DNA of 64,000 nucleotides, taken from positions 1 to 64,000 of the forward strand of contig JACKEC010000022.1 in the NCBI GenBank assembly GCA_020633195.1. Direction: 5' to 3'. This stretch comes from Sandaracinaceae bacterium. Lineage in GTDB: Bacteria > Myxococcota_A > Polyangia > Polyangiales > Sandaracinaceae. Below, in pieces: positions 43,381-52,869 of this stretch; position 1 is the first letter of the stretch; each line of letters begins with the position of its first letter. The notes under the pieces are model-generated. The model ran no database searches, was not told the DNA's origin, and saw only the letters and a program-made list of their open reading frames with translations. Both the position numbers and the translations under genes were made by a program.

Positions 43381-45735
43381 ATGGCCGAGGCAGAAGCGAT
43401 CACGTTCACGTTCGAGAGCGAGGGGTTCGCGGGCCTCCCGATCCACGTGGGCGCGGCTCACCTGTCCGAGCGCATGAACGAGCCGTTCGTGGCGCGGCTC
43501 ACCCTGGCGGTCCCGATCCCCGACGCGGACGTCGCGCAGATGATCGGCAAGGCGGGCACGCTCACCATCGAGCGGCAGGGCGGCGCGCTCCGGCACGTGC
43601 ACGGCGTCGTGGCCGAGCTCGAGCTCGGCGAGCCGCCCGGCCCCAACACGCGCGACCGCGCGACCTGGGCGACGGTCACCCTCGTCCCCGCGTTCTGGCT
43701 GCTCGGGCTGAGCCGCAACACCCGCATCTTCCAGGACATGACCGCGGTCGAGATCCTCGAGGCGGTCGTCGGCCCGGCGCTGTCGACCTACGGGCGCGAG
43801 CTGCGCGTCTCGCTCGACGGCAGCTACCCGACGCGCGAGTACTGCGTGCAGTACCAGGAGAGCGATCGCGACTTCGCGCAGCGCCTGATCGAGGAGGAGC
43901 GGATCTCGTACGCCTTCGATCAGGAGGGCGACGTCGAGGTCCTCGTCCTCCGCGATCGCAACGCCGCGCACCCGCAGACGCCGACGCAGACCGGCGACCT
44001 CGCGATCCCCTTTCAGCCGCACGCCCTCGACCTCGACCTCGACGAGCCGATCGTCGAGGTGCGGCACCGGGCGAAGGACACGACCCAGAGCGTGGTGATC
44101 CGCGACTGGGACTGGACCCGCGCGGACATGCCCTTCGACGCCGAGCAGCGCGCCACCGATCCGCACGGCCGCGACCGCGAGAGCTACGACCAGGGCTGGG
44201 GTCGCACCGCCTGGATCACCGACTACGCAGGGACGTCCTACAGCGCCGAGGACACCGCGCGTCAGGTGGGCGTGCGACAGCAGGCGCTCGTGCGGGACGC
44301 CGACTCGATCGAGGTCGTCTCCCGCGTGGTGGGGATGGCGCCCGGCACGCGCTTCGGCGTCGCGGGTCACCCGACCCCCGGCTTCGACGGCGAGTACTTC
44401 GTCACGCACGTCACCCACTTCGCCGACGCCGCCCGCGCCGAGACCGACGGCAAGGGCTACGTGAACCTCGTGCACGCGATCCCCGTGGCGACCGAGTGGC
44501 GACCCGAGCGCCGCGCCCGCAAGCCCGCGATCCCGAGCATCCAGACCGCCGTCGTCACCGGCCCGTCGGGCGAGGAGATCCACGTCGACGAGCACGGCCG
44601 CATCAAGGTCCAGTTCCACTGGGACCGGGAGGGCGCCTACGACGAGCACACCTCGTGCTGGATCCGCGTGCAGCAGCCGTGGTCCGGCGCCGGCTGGGGC
44701 TTCTGGTGGGTGCCGCGCATCGGCATGGAGGTCGTGGTCCACTTCGTCGACGGAGACCCCGATCGACCGATGATCTCGGGCTCCGTCTACGACGGCACCA
44801 ACGCGCTCCCGTACCCGCTCCCCGACGAGAAGACCAAGAGCACGATCAAGTCGAACAGCTCGATCGGCGGCGGCGGCTCCAACGAGTTCCGCTACGAGGA
44901 CCTGGCCGGGGAAGAGGAGATCTACACCCACGCCGAGAAGGACTACAACGAGGTCGTCGAGCACGATCACACGACCTGGGTCGGCAACGACCAGACCAAC
45001 GAGGTCGACGTCGATCAGAAGCAGATCATCCACAAGAACCAGGTGGAGCAGGTCGACGGCGACCAGGAGATGAGCGTCGGGGCGAACCGCACGGTCCACG
45101 TGAAGGGGAGCTTCGACGAGACGATCGACGGCACCGAGACGCGCCACGTCGTGGGCGCGGTGACAGAGACGTTCGACGCGAACGAGACGCGCGACGTGAC
45201 CGGCGACGTCACGGAGCTCTTCGACGCGAACGAGACGCGCACGGTCACGACCGACCAGAACGAGGCGATCACCGGCTCGCAGACGCGGACGATCAAGGGC
45301 GCCTCGACGGTCACGATCACCGGGGCGCTCGACCAGACCGTCATCGCGGGGATCACGTCCACCACGCCGAGCGCCCACACGATCATCGCGGTGGGCGGGT
45401 TCACGGTGACCACGCCCGCGCAGATCAAGCTGACCGGCCCGGCTGGCGCCGCCTTCATCGCGCCCGGCGGGTTCACGCAGATCGATCAGAGCCAGGACTG
45501 GGTCGGCGCGCTCAAGAAGGCCTACAGCCCGCTGAGCTGGTCGGTCTTCGCGATCGCGATGGAGGCGATCGACGTCCAGGTCGGCTTCACCAACATCAAG
45601 GTCGAGCTCGGGATCGTGACCTGCACCAAGGACCACGTGGACCTCAAGCCGCACGCGGCGAAGCTCTGGACCAACGCGGTCGGGCTCTACAACGGCCTCA
45701 AGTCCAAGGTCTCCGGGATCATCCAGCGAGGCTGA
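43381..45735 (+). CDS. vgrG: Type VI secretion spike protein VgrG (copy 1)
   Basis: The 784-residue protein forms the tip spike of the type VI secretion tube as a trimer. The gp27-like part has FLVP-type segments NTRIFQDMTAVEIL and YPTREYCVQYQESDRDFAQRLIEEE (residues 119-185). The OB-fold region holds GEEIHVDEHGRIKVQFHWDR and GWGFWWVPRIGMEVVVHFVDGDPDRP (400-470). The needle follows with beta-helix repeats such as DGTETRHVVGAVTETF and FDANETRTVTTD (530-640). The last 90 residues (DWVGALKKAYSPLS onward) are unlike the other copies and may carry cargo specificity. A GGAGG site precedes the ATG. It leads the island. Confidence 0.93.
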   Translation: MAEAEAITFTFESEGFAGLPIHVGAAHLSERMNEPFVARLTLAVPIPDADVAQMIGKAGTLTIERQGGALRHVHGVVAELELGEPPGPNTRDRATWATVTLVPAFWLLGLSRNTRIFQDMTAVEILEAVVGPALSTYGRELRVSLDGSYPTREYCVQYQESDRDFAQRLIEEERISYAFDQEGDVEVLVLRDRNAAHPQTPTQTGDLAIPFQPHALDLDLDEPIVEVRHRAKDTTQSVVIRDWDWTRADMPFDAEQRATDPHGRDRESYDQGWGRTAWITDYAGTSYSAEDTARQVGVRQQALVRDADSIEVVSRVVGMAPGTRFGVAGHPTPGFDGEYFVTHVTHFADAARAETDGKGYVNLVHAIPVATEWRPERRARKPAIPSIQTAVVTGPSGEEIHVDEHGRIKVQFHWDREGAYDEHTSCWIRVQQPWSGAGWGFWWVPRIGMEVVVHFVDGDPDRPMISGSVYDGTNALPYPLPDEKTKSTIKSNSSIGGGGSNEFRYEDLAGEEEIYTHAEKDYNEVVEHDHTTWVGNDQTNEVDVDQKQIIHKNQVEQVDGDQEMSVGANRTVHVKGSFDETIDGTETRHVVGAVTETFDANETRDVTGDVTELFDANETRTVTTDQNEAITGSQTRTIKGASTVTITGALDQTVIAGITSTTPSAHTIIAVGGFTVTTPAQIKLTGPAGAAFIAPGGFTQIDQSQDWVGALKKAYSPLSWSVFAIAMEAIDVQVGFTNIKVELGIVTCTKDHVDLKPHAAKLWTNAVGLYNGLKSKVSGIIQRG
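44827..44862 (+). repeat. 36-base tract shared by all three vgrG genes, copy 1
   Basis: These 36 bases, encoding EKTKSTIKSNSS, occur identically in all three vgrG genes. The tract lies at the join between the conserved spike base and the needle, a likely recombination point. Confidence 0.8.
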
Positions 45736-45736
45736 C

Positions 45737-48391
45737 GTGCGAGGCATCAAGCCCTTCAAGCTCGGGTTCCTCACGCGTCCGTTCACGTGGGGTGGGCAGC
45801 ACCACCTCGGCATCACCGTCACCGCGTACTTCGCGTTCGATCCGCCCGGCGCCGTCTTCACCGACGTCGAGATGTGGGCCGTCGTCGCGCAGGAGCTCGC
45901 GGGCGGGACGCTCGACGTGGGCATGCCCAAGTCGCGCTCGGAGTTCCTCGTCACCGGCTCGTGCCACACGCCCGGCGGCGTCCCCGCCGCGACGTGCCCG
46001 GTGACGGTGAAGGTGGGCGACCTCGAGAAGACCGTCTACGTCGTCGGCGATCGCTTCTGGAACCGCGGGACGCCGACCGAGCCGATCCCGTTCACCACGA
46101 TGCCGATCGACTGGGCGCACGCGTTCGGCGGCGAGGGCTTCGAGCCGAACCCCACGGGCAAGGGCGCCGCCGCCGTCGAGGGCGACGGCGGGCAGGCGAC
46201 CCACGCGCTGCCCAACGTCGAGTCGCCGGGCCACATGATCACCTCGCCCAAGGCGCACCCCGAGCCGGCGGGCTTCGGCGCGTACGAGTTCCACTGGCCG
46301 CAGCGCTTCTCGTTGGCGGGGACGTACGACCGCGACTGGTTCGAGGAGCTCTACCCCGGCTTCGCGAAGGACATCGACTGGCGCATCTGGAACGTCGCCC
46401 CCGCCGACCAGCAGCGCGAGGAGCTCTGGGTCGGCGACGAGGCGTTCGAGATCCGGAACATGCACCCCGACAAGCCCTCGCTGCGCGGCCGGCTCCCGGG
46501 CCTCAAGGGGCGCTCGTTCATCCAGCGCGACACCAAGGCGGAGATCGAGGAGGTCGAGCTGCGCTGCACGACCGCGTGGCTCTTCCCGCACCTCGAGCGC
46601 GGCGTGGTCCTGTTCCAGGGCGCCACGCGGATCCGCGAGGACGACGCCGCGGACGTCACCGCGATCATGGTCGCGGCCGAGCGCCTCACCGACCCGCGCC
46701 CCCTCGAACACTACGCGCGCGTGTTCGGCGAGCGCACGGGGAAGGCGGCCGAGGACGACCCGTCGATCCACCTCCGCGACGCCGACCTGGTGCCCGGCGA
46801 CATGAAGGGCTTCACGCCCGAGATGGAGGAGCACATGGCGCTCCTCTCCAACGAGGGCCTCGCGGCGAAGCGCCTGCGCGGCCAGGCCGACAAGAAGATC
46901 GAGGAGGCGCGCGCGCTCGTCGAGGCGGAGGGCCTCGACGCGGACGAGCACGGGCCCAAGCCGCTCGAGCCGTTGCCCGACAAGGGCCCCGAGCTCGACG
47001 AGCTCGGCGACGTGTTCGAGAAGGCGATGCGCGAGGTCGCCGAGGCGAAGACGAAGATCGCGGCGCAGCGCGAGAAGATGCTCGCCGACATGCGCGAGCT
47101 CTACGACGAGCTCGGCCTCGACGCCGAGGAGGTCATGCAGGAGGTCGTCACGGGCCACCGCGGCCCGCCCGCGTTCAGCGCGGCGGGGAACCAGCACATG
47201 TTCGAGCGGCTCTACGACAAGACCGTCGCGCTCGACCACCCCGTCGACGAGCTGAAGCACTACGCGAGCGACCCCGAGTACGTCGCGAAGATGCAGGAGA
47301 CGGAGAAGCAGCTCTTCGACAACTACCGCCGCATGGCGCACTTCCAGGCGCCCGCGCACCCGATGCCGGACGGGCCGGCCCAGCACCTGCGCGGCGAGAT
47401 CGAAGAGAAGGTGCGCGACGGGCTGGGGTTCCGCGAGCGCGACCTGACGGGCGCCGACCTCTCCGGGCTCGCGCTCGAGGGCGTGGACTTCACGCTCGCG
47501 CTGATGGAGTCGGTGAACCTCTCGGGCGCGGAGGCCCGCGGCGCGTGCCTCGACGGCGCGGTGCTCGCGCACGCGGACTTGTCGGGCGCGATCCTCGCCG
47601 GCGCCAACCTGCGCGGCGCCAACCTCGGCGGCGCGAACCTGACGGGCGCCGACCTGACCGGCGCGAACCTCGACGGCGCGACGCTCTTCAAGTCCGACCT
47701 GACCGACGCGTGCCTCGACGAGGCGGTGCTCGGCGGGGCCCTCTTCCACGAGACGTCGTTCAAGCGCACGCAGCTCCGCGGCGTCCACCTCTCGCGGGCG
47801 ATCTTCAACGAGGTGAGCCTCAAGAAGGCCGACCTGTCGGGCTCCACGCTCACCGAGTGCATCTTCCACCACGTCGACCTGCGCAAGGCTCGGCTCGGCG
47901 GCGCGGACCTGACCGGCGCCACCTTCCTGGAGTGCACCCTGGAGGAGGCCTACTTCGTCAACGCGACGATGCACAAGGCCACCTGCCTCGGGCCCGTCTC
48001 GCACTGGCGCGGCGCCGACTTCAAGGGCGCGCAGCTCGTGGGCAGCAACCTGCGCGGCCTCGACCTGACGGGCGCCGACTTCTCGGGCGCCTGCCTCGAC
48101 GGCGCCGACCTCTCCGAAGCGATCCTCGAGAACGTCCGCTTCTATCGGGCGGTCGCGCGCGACTCGATGTGGATCCGCAGCAGGCTGCGCGGCGCCCAGA
48201 TGGTGTCGGCGAATCTGATGAACGCGATCCTCCAGAAGGCGGACATCCGCGGCGTCGACTTCCGCGGCGCCAACCTCTACGGCGCCGACTTCGCGCTCGT
48301 GCAGAGCGACGCGGACACCAACGTGACCGACGCGATCCAGCTCAAGGTCCGCGCGCGCCCGCGCCGCGAGGAGCAAGAGGTGCCGACGTGA
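45737..48391 (+). CDS. DUF2169 protein with C-terminal pentapeptide repeats
   Basis: The 884-residue fusion has a DUF2169 domain at residues 1-360 (FLTRPFTWGGQHHLGITVTAYFAF, DRFWNRGTPTEPIPFTTMPIDWAHAFGGEGFE). A coiled, acidic linker (about 370-560) follows, then a pentapeptide-repeat domain (560-860) with A(D/N)LSG units. DUF2169 proteins act as chaperones or adaptors that load effectors on VgrG/PAAR tips in type VI systems (established for Agrobacterium and Pseudomonas relatives). The pentapeptide part, a right-handed beta-helix, may bind cargo. GTG 45737 starts one base after the vgrG stop; its own stop overlaps the next start. Confidence 0.85.
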   Translation: MRGIKPFKLGFLTRPFTWGGQHHLGITVTAYFAFDPPGAVFTDVEMWAVVAQELAGGTLDVGMPKSRSEFLVTGSCHTPGGVPAATCPVTVKVGDLEKTVYVVGDRFWNRGTPTEPIPFTTMPIDWAHAFGGEGFEPNPTGKGAAAVEGDGGQATHALPNVESPGHMITSPKAHPEPAGFGAYEFHWPQRFSLAGTYDRDWFEELYPGFAKDIDWRIWNVAPADQQREELWVGDEAFEIRNMHPDKPSLRGRLPGLKGRSFIQRDTKAEIEEVELRCTTAWLFPHLERGVVLFQGATRIREDDAADVTAIMVAAERLTDPRPLEHYARVFGERTGKAAEDDPSIHLRDADLVPGDMKGFTPEMEEHMALLSNEGLAAKRLRGQADKKIEEARALVEAEGLDADEHGPKPLEPLPDKGPELDELGDVFEKAMREVAEAKTKIAAQREKMLADMRELYDELGLDAEEVMQEVVTGHRGPPAFSAAGNQHMFERLYDKTVALDHPVDELKHYASDPEYVAKMQETEKQLFDNYRRMAHFQAPAHPMPDGPAQHLRGEIEEKVRDGLGFRERDLTGADLSGLALEGVDFTLALMESVNLSGAEARGACLDGAVLAHADLSGAILAGANLRGANLGGANLTGADLTGANLDGATLFKSDLTDACLDEAVLGGALFHETSFKRTQLRGVHLSRAIFNEVSLKKADLSGSTLTECIFHHVDLRKARLGGADLTGATFLECTLEEAYFVNATMHKATCLGPVSHWRGADFKGAQLVGSNLRGLDLTGADFSGACLDGADLSEAILENVRFYRAVARDSMWIRSRLRGAQMVSANLMNAILQKADIRGVDFRGANLYGADFALVQSDADTNVTDAIQLKVRARPRREEQEVPT

Positions 48392-49446
48392 CGCTGACCG
48401 CCGAGGAGCTCGTGCGGCGCGTGCACGAGGGCGAGGAGACGCGCGAGCTCGACGCCTCCGGCCTCGACCTGTCGGGCGTCGATCTGAGCGGCGCGATCTT
48501 CCACGAGGTGAAGCTCGACGGCGCGCGGCTCGTCGGCACCAACCTCAAGGAGGCGCTCCTCTTCGGGTGCAGCTTCGACGACGCCGACCTCACGGGCGCG
48601 AACCTGCACCTGTCGAAGTCGCAGGGCACGAGCTTCGCCGGCGCGCGCATGCCTCGAGCGAACTTGACCGCGGCGCAGTGGATCCAGATGAACATGCGCG
48701 CGGTCGACCTCTCGGGCGCGAACCTGCTGATGGCCGCGTTCCTCGAGAGCGACTTCAGCGGGGTCGTCCTCGCGGGGGCGCGGACGGAGCGCTTCACGCT
48801 CTCCGAGTGCGCGGTCGCCGGGCTCGACGTGAGCCGCGTGCTCCTCGACCGCTCGGTGTGGATGAAGCTCGACCTGACCGCCGCGCGCTTCGAGGGCACG
48901 TCCTTCGACAAGGTCGTCTTCCACGAGTGCAGCCTCGCGGGGCAGGACTTCAGCGGCCGGAGCTTCGACAACGTCTCGTTCATCGGCTGCGACGTGCTCG
49001 GCTGCAACTTCACGAGCGCGCGGCTCTTCCAGTGCAACTTCATGCGCGCCCGCGCCGACGGCACCGAGTTCGACGGCGCGCAGGCGCAGAGCGCGCTGTT
49101 CATCGAGGCTCAGATCGCGAACAGCTCGTTCACCAACGCGCTGCTCACGAACGCGATCTTCAACAAGGCGAACGTCGCCGCGGCCGACTTCACCGGCGCC
49201 GACCTCCGCCAGTCGGTCTGGCAGGAGGCCACCTGCTCGGGGACCACCTTCGAGCGCACCAACCTCGCCGAGGCGGACATGAGCCACGCCGACCTCTCGC
49301 TCTGCAACTTCACCGGCAGCAACCTCTACCGGACCAAGCTGCACTGCGTCACCGAAGACCGTACTCTGTTCGGACCGGGCCGCGCCCTCGCGCTCGGCAC
49401 CGACGAGACGCTCGCCGAGGCCGAGAATTTCGAGCCGAAGTACTGA
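48388..49446 (+). CDS. Pentapeptide-repeat protein
   Basis: The 352-residue protein is almost entirely pentapeptide repeats (LDLSGVDLSGAIFHEVKLDG, DLTGANLHLS, ADFTGADLRQS and so on), which fold into a four-sided beta-helix. The N-terminal 25 residues (LTAEELVRRVHEGEETRELD) form a short cap. It resembles the C-terminal half of the preceding protein and could partner or duplicate it. It might be a cargo, an adaptor or an immunity protein of the type VI island; nothing in the sequence decides. GTG 48388 overlaps the upstream stop (GTGA). Confidence 0.85.
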   Translation: MTLTAEELVRRVHEGEETRELDASGLDLSGVDLSGAIFHEVKLDGARLVGTNLKEALLFGCSFDDADLTGANLHLSKSQGTSFAGARMPRANLTAAQWIQMNMRAVDLSGANLLMAAFLESDFSGVVLAGARTERFTLSECAVAGLDVSRVLLDRSVWMKLDLTAARFEGTSFDKVVFHECSLAGQDFSGRSFDNVSFIGCDVLGCNFTSARLFQCNFMRARADGTEFDGAQAQSALFIEAQIANSSFTNALLTNAIFNKANVAAADFTGADLRQSVWQEATCSGTTFERTNLAEADMSHADLSLCNFTGSNLYRTKLHCVTEDRTLFGPGRALALGTDETLAEAENFEPKY

Positions 49447-49459
49447 GGAGCCGTTGATC

Positions 49460-50110
49460 ATGGAAGCCACACTCGTCCCCGATCTCCTCCGCGATGGAGC
49501 CGTCACCCAGGAGCTGGGGATCGTCGAGCGCCTCGACCCCGAGCTGCGCGTCCGCGCGCCCGGCGGCAGCTACCGCGCGCGCCCGGCGGCGAGCTGCCTG
49601 GTCGGCCCCGAGCTCGGCGACCGCGTGCTCGTCGCCGTCGCCGCCACCGGCGACGCGTGGGTGCTCGCGGTGCTCGACCGCGCGTCCGAGGGCGCGCTGC
49701 CGCTCGAGGTCGAGGGCGACGTGGTGCTCCACGCCTCGGGCTCCGTCCGCGTCGAGGGCGACGAGGGCGTCGAGCTGCGCTCGAGGGCGAAGGTCGGCCT
49801 CGTAGCCCGGCTCCTCGACGTCCGCGCGATCGACGTCCGCGCGGCGACCGAGCGCCTCGGCGTCACGGGCGGCGTCGCGCACGTGAGCCTCGAGTCGGCC
49901 AAGACCGTGATCGGCCTCGTCGACCAGACCTTCGAGCGCCTCTCGACGCGCATGAAGCGCTGCTACCGCTTCATCGAGGAGATCGACATGACGCGCGCGC
50001 ACGAGATCGACACGCGCGCCGACAAGACCATCCACCTGCGCAGCAAGAACGCGTTCGTGCACGCCGAGCAGCTCGTCAAGGTCGAGGGCGACCAGATCCA
50101 CCTGGGGTGA
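49460..50110 (+). CDS. DUF3540 domain-containing protein
   Basis: The 216-residue protein matches DUF3540, a family found beside VgrG, DUF2169 and PAAR-like genes. An OB-like part (residues 15-75, LGIVERLDPELRVRAPGGSY) is followed by beta repeats (LPLEVEGDVVLHASGSVRVEGDEGV) and helical and beta segments ending RSKNAFVHAEQLVKVEGDQIHLG. The fold looks like a small spike or OB/needle unit. Its role in type VI secretion is not defined. ATG 49460 has GAGGAG nine bases upstream; an in-frame TTG at 49454 is a weaker start. Confidence 0.8.
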   Translation: MEATLVPDLLRDGAVTQELGIVERLDPELRVRAPGGSYRARPAASCLVGPELGDRVLVAVAATGDAWVLAVLDRASEGALPLEVEGDVVLHASGSVRVEGDEGVELRSRAKVGLVARLLDVRAIDVRAATERLGVTGGVAHVSLESAKTVIGLVDQTFERLSTRMKRCYRFIEEIDMTRAHEIDTRADKTIHLRSKNAFVHAEQLVKVEGDQIHLG

Positions 50111-50114
50111 CGCG

Positions 50115-50510
50115 ATGTTCGCCAACACACAGATGATGGGGATGGACCTGGGCTTCCCGGACGTGTGCCTCACGCCCACGCCGGCGGGCCCCGTCCCGAT
50201 CCCGTACCCGAACATCGCGATGGGCCCGACCGCGATCCCCGGTCAGGTGAAGGTCTTCAACTTCTTCACGCCGGCCCACAACATGGCCACCACCATCCCG
50301 ATGACGAACGGCGACAACGCCGGCGTCGCGACCGGCGTCGCGTCGGGGATGGTGATGGGCCCGAGCCGCGCGGTCACCGCCGCGTTCACCGTCCTCGTCG
50401 GCGGCACCCCCGCGACCCGCATGACGAGCGTGAACATCCAGAACAGCACCAACTGCCCCGGCGTGCGCATCGTGCCCAGCCAGCCGCGCGTGCTCCTGCT
50501 CGCACCGTAG
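50115..50510 (+). CDS. PAAR-like DUF4150 protein
   Basis: The 131-residue protein has the DUF4150 pattern: MGFPDVCLTP-like start (residues 7-20), VPIPYPNIAMGPTAIPGQVKV, NGDNAGVATGVASGMVMGP and GGTPATRMTSVNIQNSTNCPG. DUF4150 proteins are PAAR-like and cap the VgrG spike, sharpening it and recruiting effectors. No toxin extension is present, so cargo must come from another gene. It lies four bases after the DUF3540 gene and ten before vgrG copy 2. Confidence 0.88.
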   Translation: MFANTQMMGMDLGFPDVCLTPTPAGPVPIPYPNIAMGPTAIPGQVKVFNFFTPAHNMATTIPMTNGDNAGVATGVASGMVMGPSRAVTAAFTVLVGGTPATRMTSVNIQNSTNCPGVRIVPSQPRVLLLAP

Positions 50511-50520
50511 GGAGAGCCTC

Positions 50521-52866
50521 TTGTCCGACGCCGTCTTCACCTCCCGCCGCATCACCCTCGCTGATCACCCCGACCTGGTGATCCGGCCCTACCTGGTGCG
50601 CGCGGTCGAGGCGCTCGACGCGCCCTTCCGGGTGCTCGTGCGGGCGGAGGTCGAGTCGGACGCGGAGGCCGCGACCTTCGTCGGCGGCGACGCGGTGGTG
50701 GAGCTGCTGCGCGGCGACGCGGTCGGCCGGCGCTTCGTCGGCGTCGTCACGCGGGTGACCGAGCTGCCCGCGGCCCACTCGCTGACCGTCGAGCTCGTCA
50801 TCGAGCCGGGCCTCGCCTACCTCGCGCAGCGGCGCGACACGCGGATCTTCCAGGGCAAGACCGTCCCCGAGATCCTCGAGGCGGTCCTCGGCGCGGCGCT
50901 CGGCGACTACGGCCGCTCCGTCGACAACCGCCTCGAGGGCAGCTACCCGACGCGCGAGTACTGCGTGCAGTACGCCGAGACGGACCTCGCGTTCGCGCAG
51001 CGCCTCATGGAGGAGGAGGGGATCTTCTACCTCTTCGATCACGAGGCGGAGCCCGAGCTGATGATCCTCGGGGACAGCAACGATCTGTTCGCCGAGGTCG
51101 CGAGCGGGCCGAGCTTCCCCTACGAGCCGTCGACGCTCGTGCAGCGGGACAGCGAGGGGATCCACCGCTTCGACCGCGCGCACCAGGCGATCACCACGAG
51201 CGTCGTCGCGCGGGACTGGGACTGGACCGCGAGCGGCTCGGGGATGGTCCTCGAGGCCGAGCAGCGCGGGACGGACGCCGACGGGCGCGACCGCGAGTCC
51301 TACGAGCACGGCGAGGGGCGATCGCTCTCGATCTGGAGCTACGACGAGGGCGTCCGCCGCTACAACGAGCAGGACGGCGCCACCCAGGTCGCGCGTCGCC
51401 TCGAGGCGCACGGGCGCGACCACCTCGTGGTCGAGGGCCTGACGAGCGTGCAGGCGATGACGCCGGGCACGAAGTTCGACATCACCGGCCACCCGACCGT
51501 GGGCATGGACGGCACCTACCTCGTGGTGCGCGCGATCCACGACGCGGGCACGGCCCGCGCCGCGCACGTCAGCACGCCCGACGCGTACGCGAACCGCGTC
51601 TTCTGCGTCCCGATCGCCATCCCGCACCGACCGCGGCGCCAGCAGATCAAGCCGCGCATCCACGGGACCCAGACCGCGCTCGTCACGGGGCCGAGCGGCG
51701 AGGAGATCCACGTCGACGAGCACGGGCGGATCAAGGTGCAGATGCACTGGGACCGGCTGGGCCAGAACGACGAGAACAGCTCGCTCTGGATCCGCGTGCG
51801 GCAGCCGTGGGCGGGCGACGGCTGGGGCTTCTGGTGGGTGCCGCGGATCGGCATGGAGGTGATGGTCCAGTTCGTCGACGGCGACCCGGACCGGCCGCTC
51901 GTGATCGGGAGCGTCTACGACGCCGCGAACCCGACGCCGTACGGGCTCCCCGACGAGAAGACCAAGAGCACGATCAAGTCGAACAGCTCGCTCGGCGGCG
52001 GCGGCTTCAACGAGTTCCGCTTCGAGGACAAGAAGGGCGAAGAGGAGATCTTCACCCACGCGCAGAAGGACTACGACGAGGAGGTCGAGCACGACCACAA
52101 CACCCTCGTCCACAACTGCCAGACCAACGAGGTCGACGGGAACCAGACCCAGACCGTGCACGGCAACCAGACCGAGCGCGTCGACGTGAACCAGACGCTC
52201 ACGGTCGACGCGAACCGGACCGTACACGTCAAGACGAATTTCGAAGAGAAGGTCCTCGGCACCGAGACGCGCCACACCGTCCAGGACGTCACGGAGACCT
52301 TCTCGGCCAACGAGACGCGCACGGTCACCGGCGACGTGACGGAGACCATCACGGGGACCGAGAAGCGCGACATCACCGGCGACCAGACCGAGACGATCGG
52401 CGGCAACCACACCGTCACGATCAGCGGCAGCTCGACCGAGACGGTCACCGGGAGCTGGACCCGCTCCGTCGACGGCGGGATCACGACGCTCACCCCGGCG
52501 TCCTTCTCGATCACCGCGCTCGCCGGGCACAGCGTCACGGCGACGGGCGGGATCACCTACATCGCGCCGGCGGGCATGGTCGTCATCGCGCCCGGCGGCG
52601 TGAAGCGCGTGGACAACTTCTGGGACGTCTACTGCGGCAAAGAGATGAACATGGGGATGATCAGCACCGAGGCCTGGGTCTACAAAGAGGGCGCCTGCCT
52701 CGGGATCGCCATCGCCCTCGTCAGCATGAAGGCCGAGGACACCGTGATGGTGATGAGCGGCTGCGGCATCAAGATGGCCGACCACGTGGCCAAGCTGAAG
52801 ACCATGACCACTCACCTCGTCCTCGAGGGGGCCGAGCTCGGCAACGAGTTCGTGCTGAAGGCGTAG
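50521..52866 (+). CDS. vgrG: Type VI secretion spike protein VgrG (copy 2)
   Basis: The 781-residue protein repeats the VgrG plan: DTRIFQGKTVPEILEAVLG and YPTREYCVQYAETDLAFAQR (gp27-like, about 115-165), GEEIHVDEHGRIKVQMHWDR and GWGFWWVPRIGMEVMVQFVDGDPDRP (OB/needle base), then beta-helix repeats with HTVQDVTETFSANETRTVTG (about 585). The last 100 residues (DVYCGKEMNMGMISTE onward) end in a hydrophobic segment. Start is TTG at 50521, with AGGGAGAG seven bases upstream. It is the middle of three vgrG genes in one operon. Confidence 0.92.
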   Translation: MSDAVFTSRRITLADHPDLVIRPYLVRAVEALDAPFRVLVRAEVESDAEAATFVGGDAVVELLRGDAVGRRFVGVVTRVTELPAAHSLTVELVIEPGLAYLAQRRDTRIFQGKTVPEILEAVLGAALGDYGRSVDNRLEGSYPTREYCVQYAETDLAFAQRLMEEEGIFYLFDHEAEPELMILGDSNDLFAEVASGPSFPYEPSTLVQRDSEGIHRFDRAHQAITTSVVARDWDWTASGSGMVLEAEQRGTDADGRDRESYEHGEGRSLSIWSYDEGVRRYNEQDGATQVARRLEAHGRDHLVVEGLTSVQAMTPGTKFDITGHPTVGMDGTYLVVRAIHDAGTARAAHVSTPDAYANRVFCVPIAIPHRPRRQQIKPRIHGTQTALVTGPSGEEIHVDEHGRIKVQMHWDRLGQNDENSSLWIRVRQPWAGDGWGFWWVPRIGMEVMVQFVDGDPDRPLVIGSVYDAANPTPYGLPDEKTKSTIKSNSSLGGGGFNEFRFEDKKGEEEIFTHAQKDYDEEVEHDHNTLVHNCQTNEVDGNQTQTVHGNQTERVDVNQTLTVDANRTVHVKTNFEEKVLGTETRHTVQDVTETFSANETRTVTGDVTETITGTEKRDITGDQTETIGGNHTVTISGSSTETVTGSWTRSVDGGITTLTPASFSITALAGHSVTATGGITYIAPAGMVVIAPGGVKRVDNFWDVYCGKEMNMGMISTEAWVYKEGACLGIAIALVSMKAEDTVMVMSGCGIKMADHVAKLKTMTTHLVLEGAELGNEFVLKA
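51955..51990 (+). repeat. 36-base tract shared by all three vgrG genes, copy 2
   Basis: Identical to 44827-44862 and 54301-54336, including third codon positions. Flanking bases are also nearly the same in copy 3. Confidence 0.8.
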
Positions 52867-52869
52867 CCG

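Noticed and set aside
48277..49506. Antisense frame opposite the pentapeptide-repeat gene
   Set aside because: Periodic GAC-CTG-like codons of the real gene keep the antisense frame open; the sense strand shows the pentapeptide pattern throughout.
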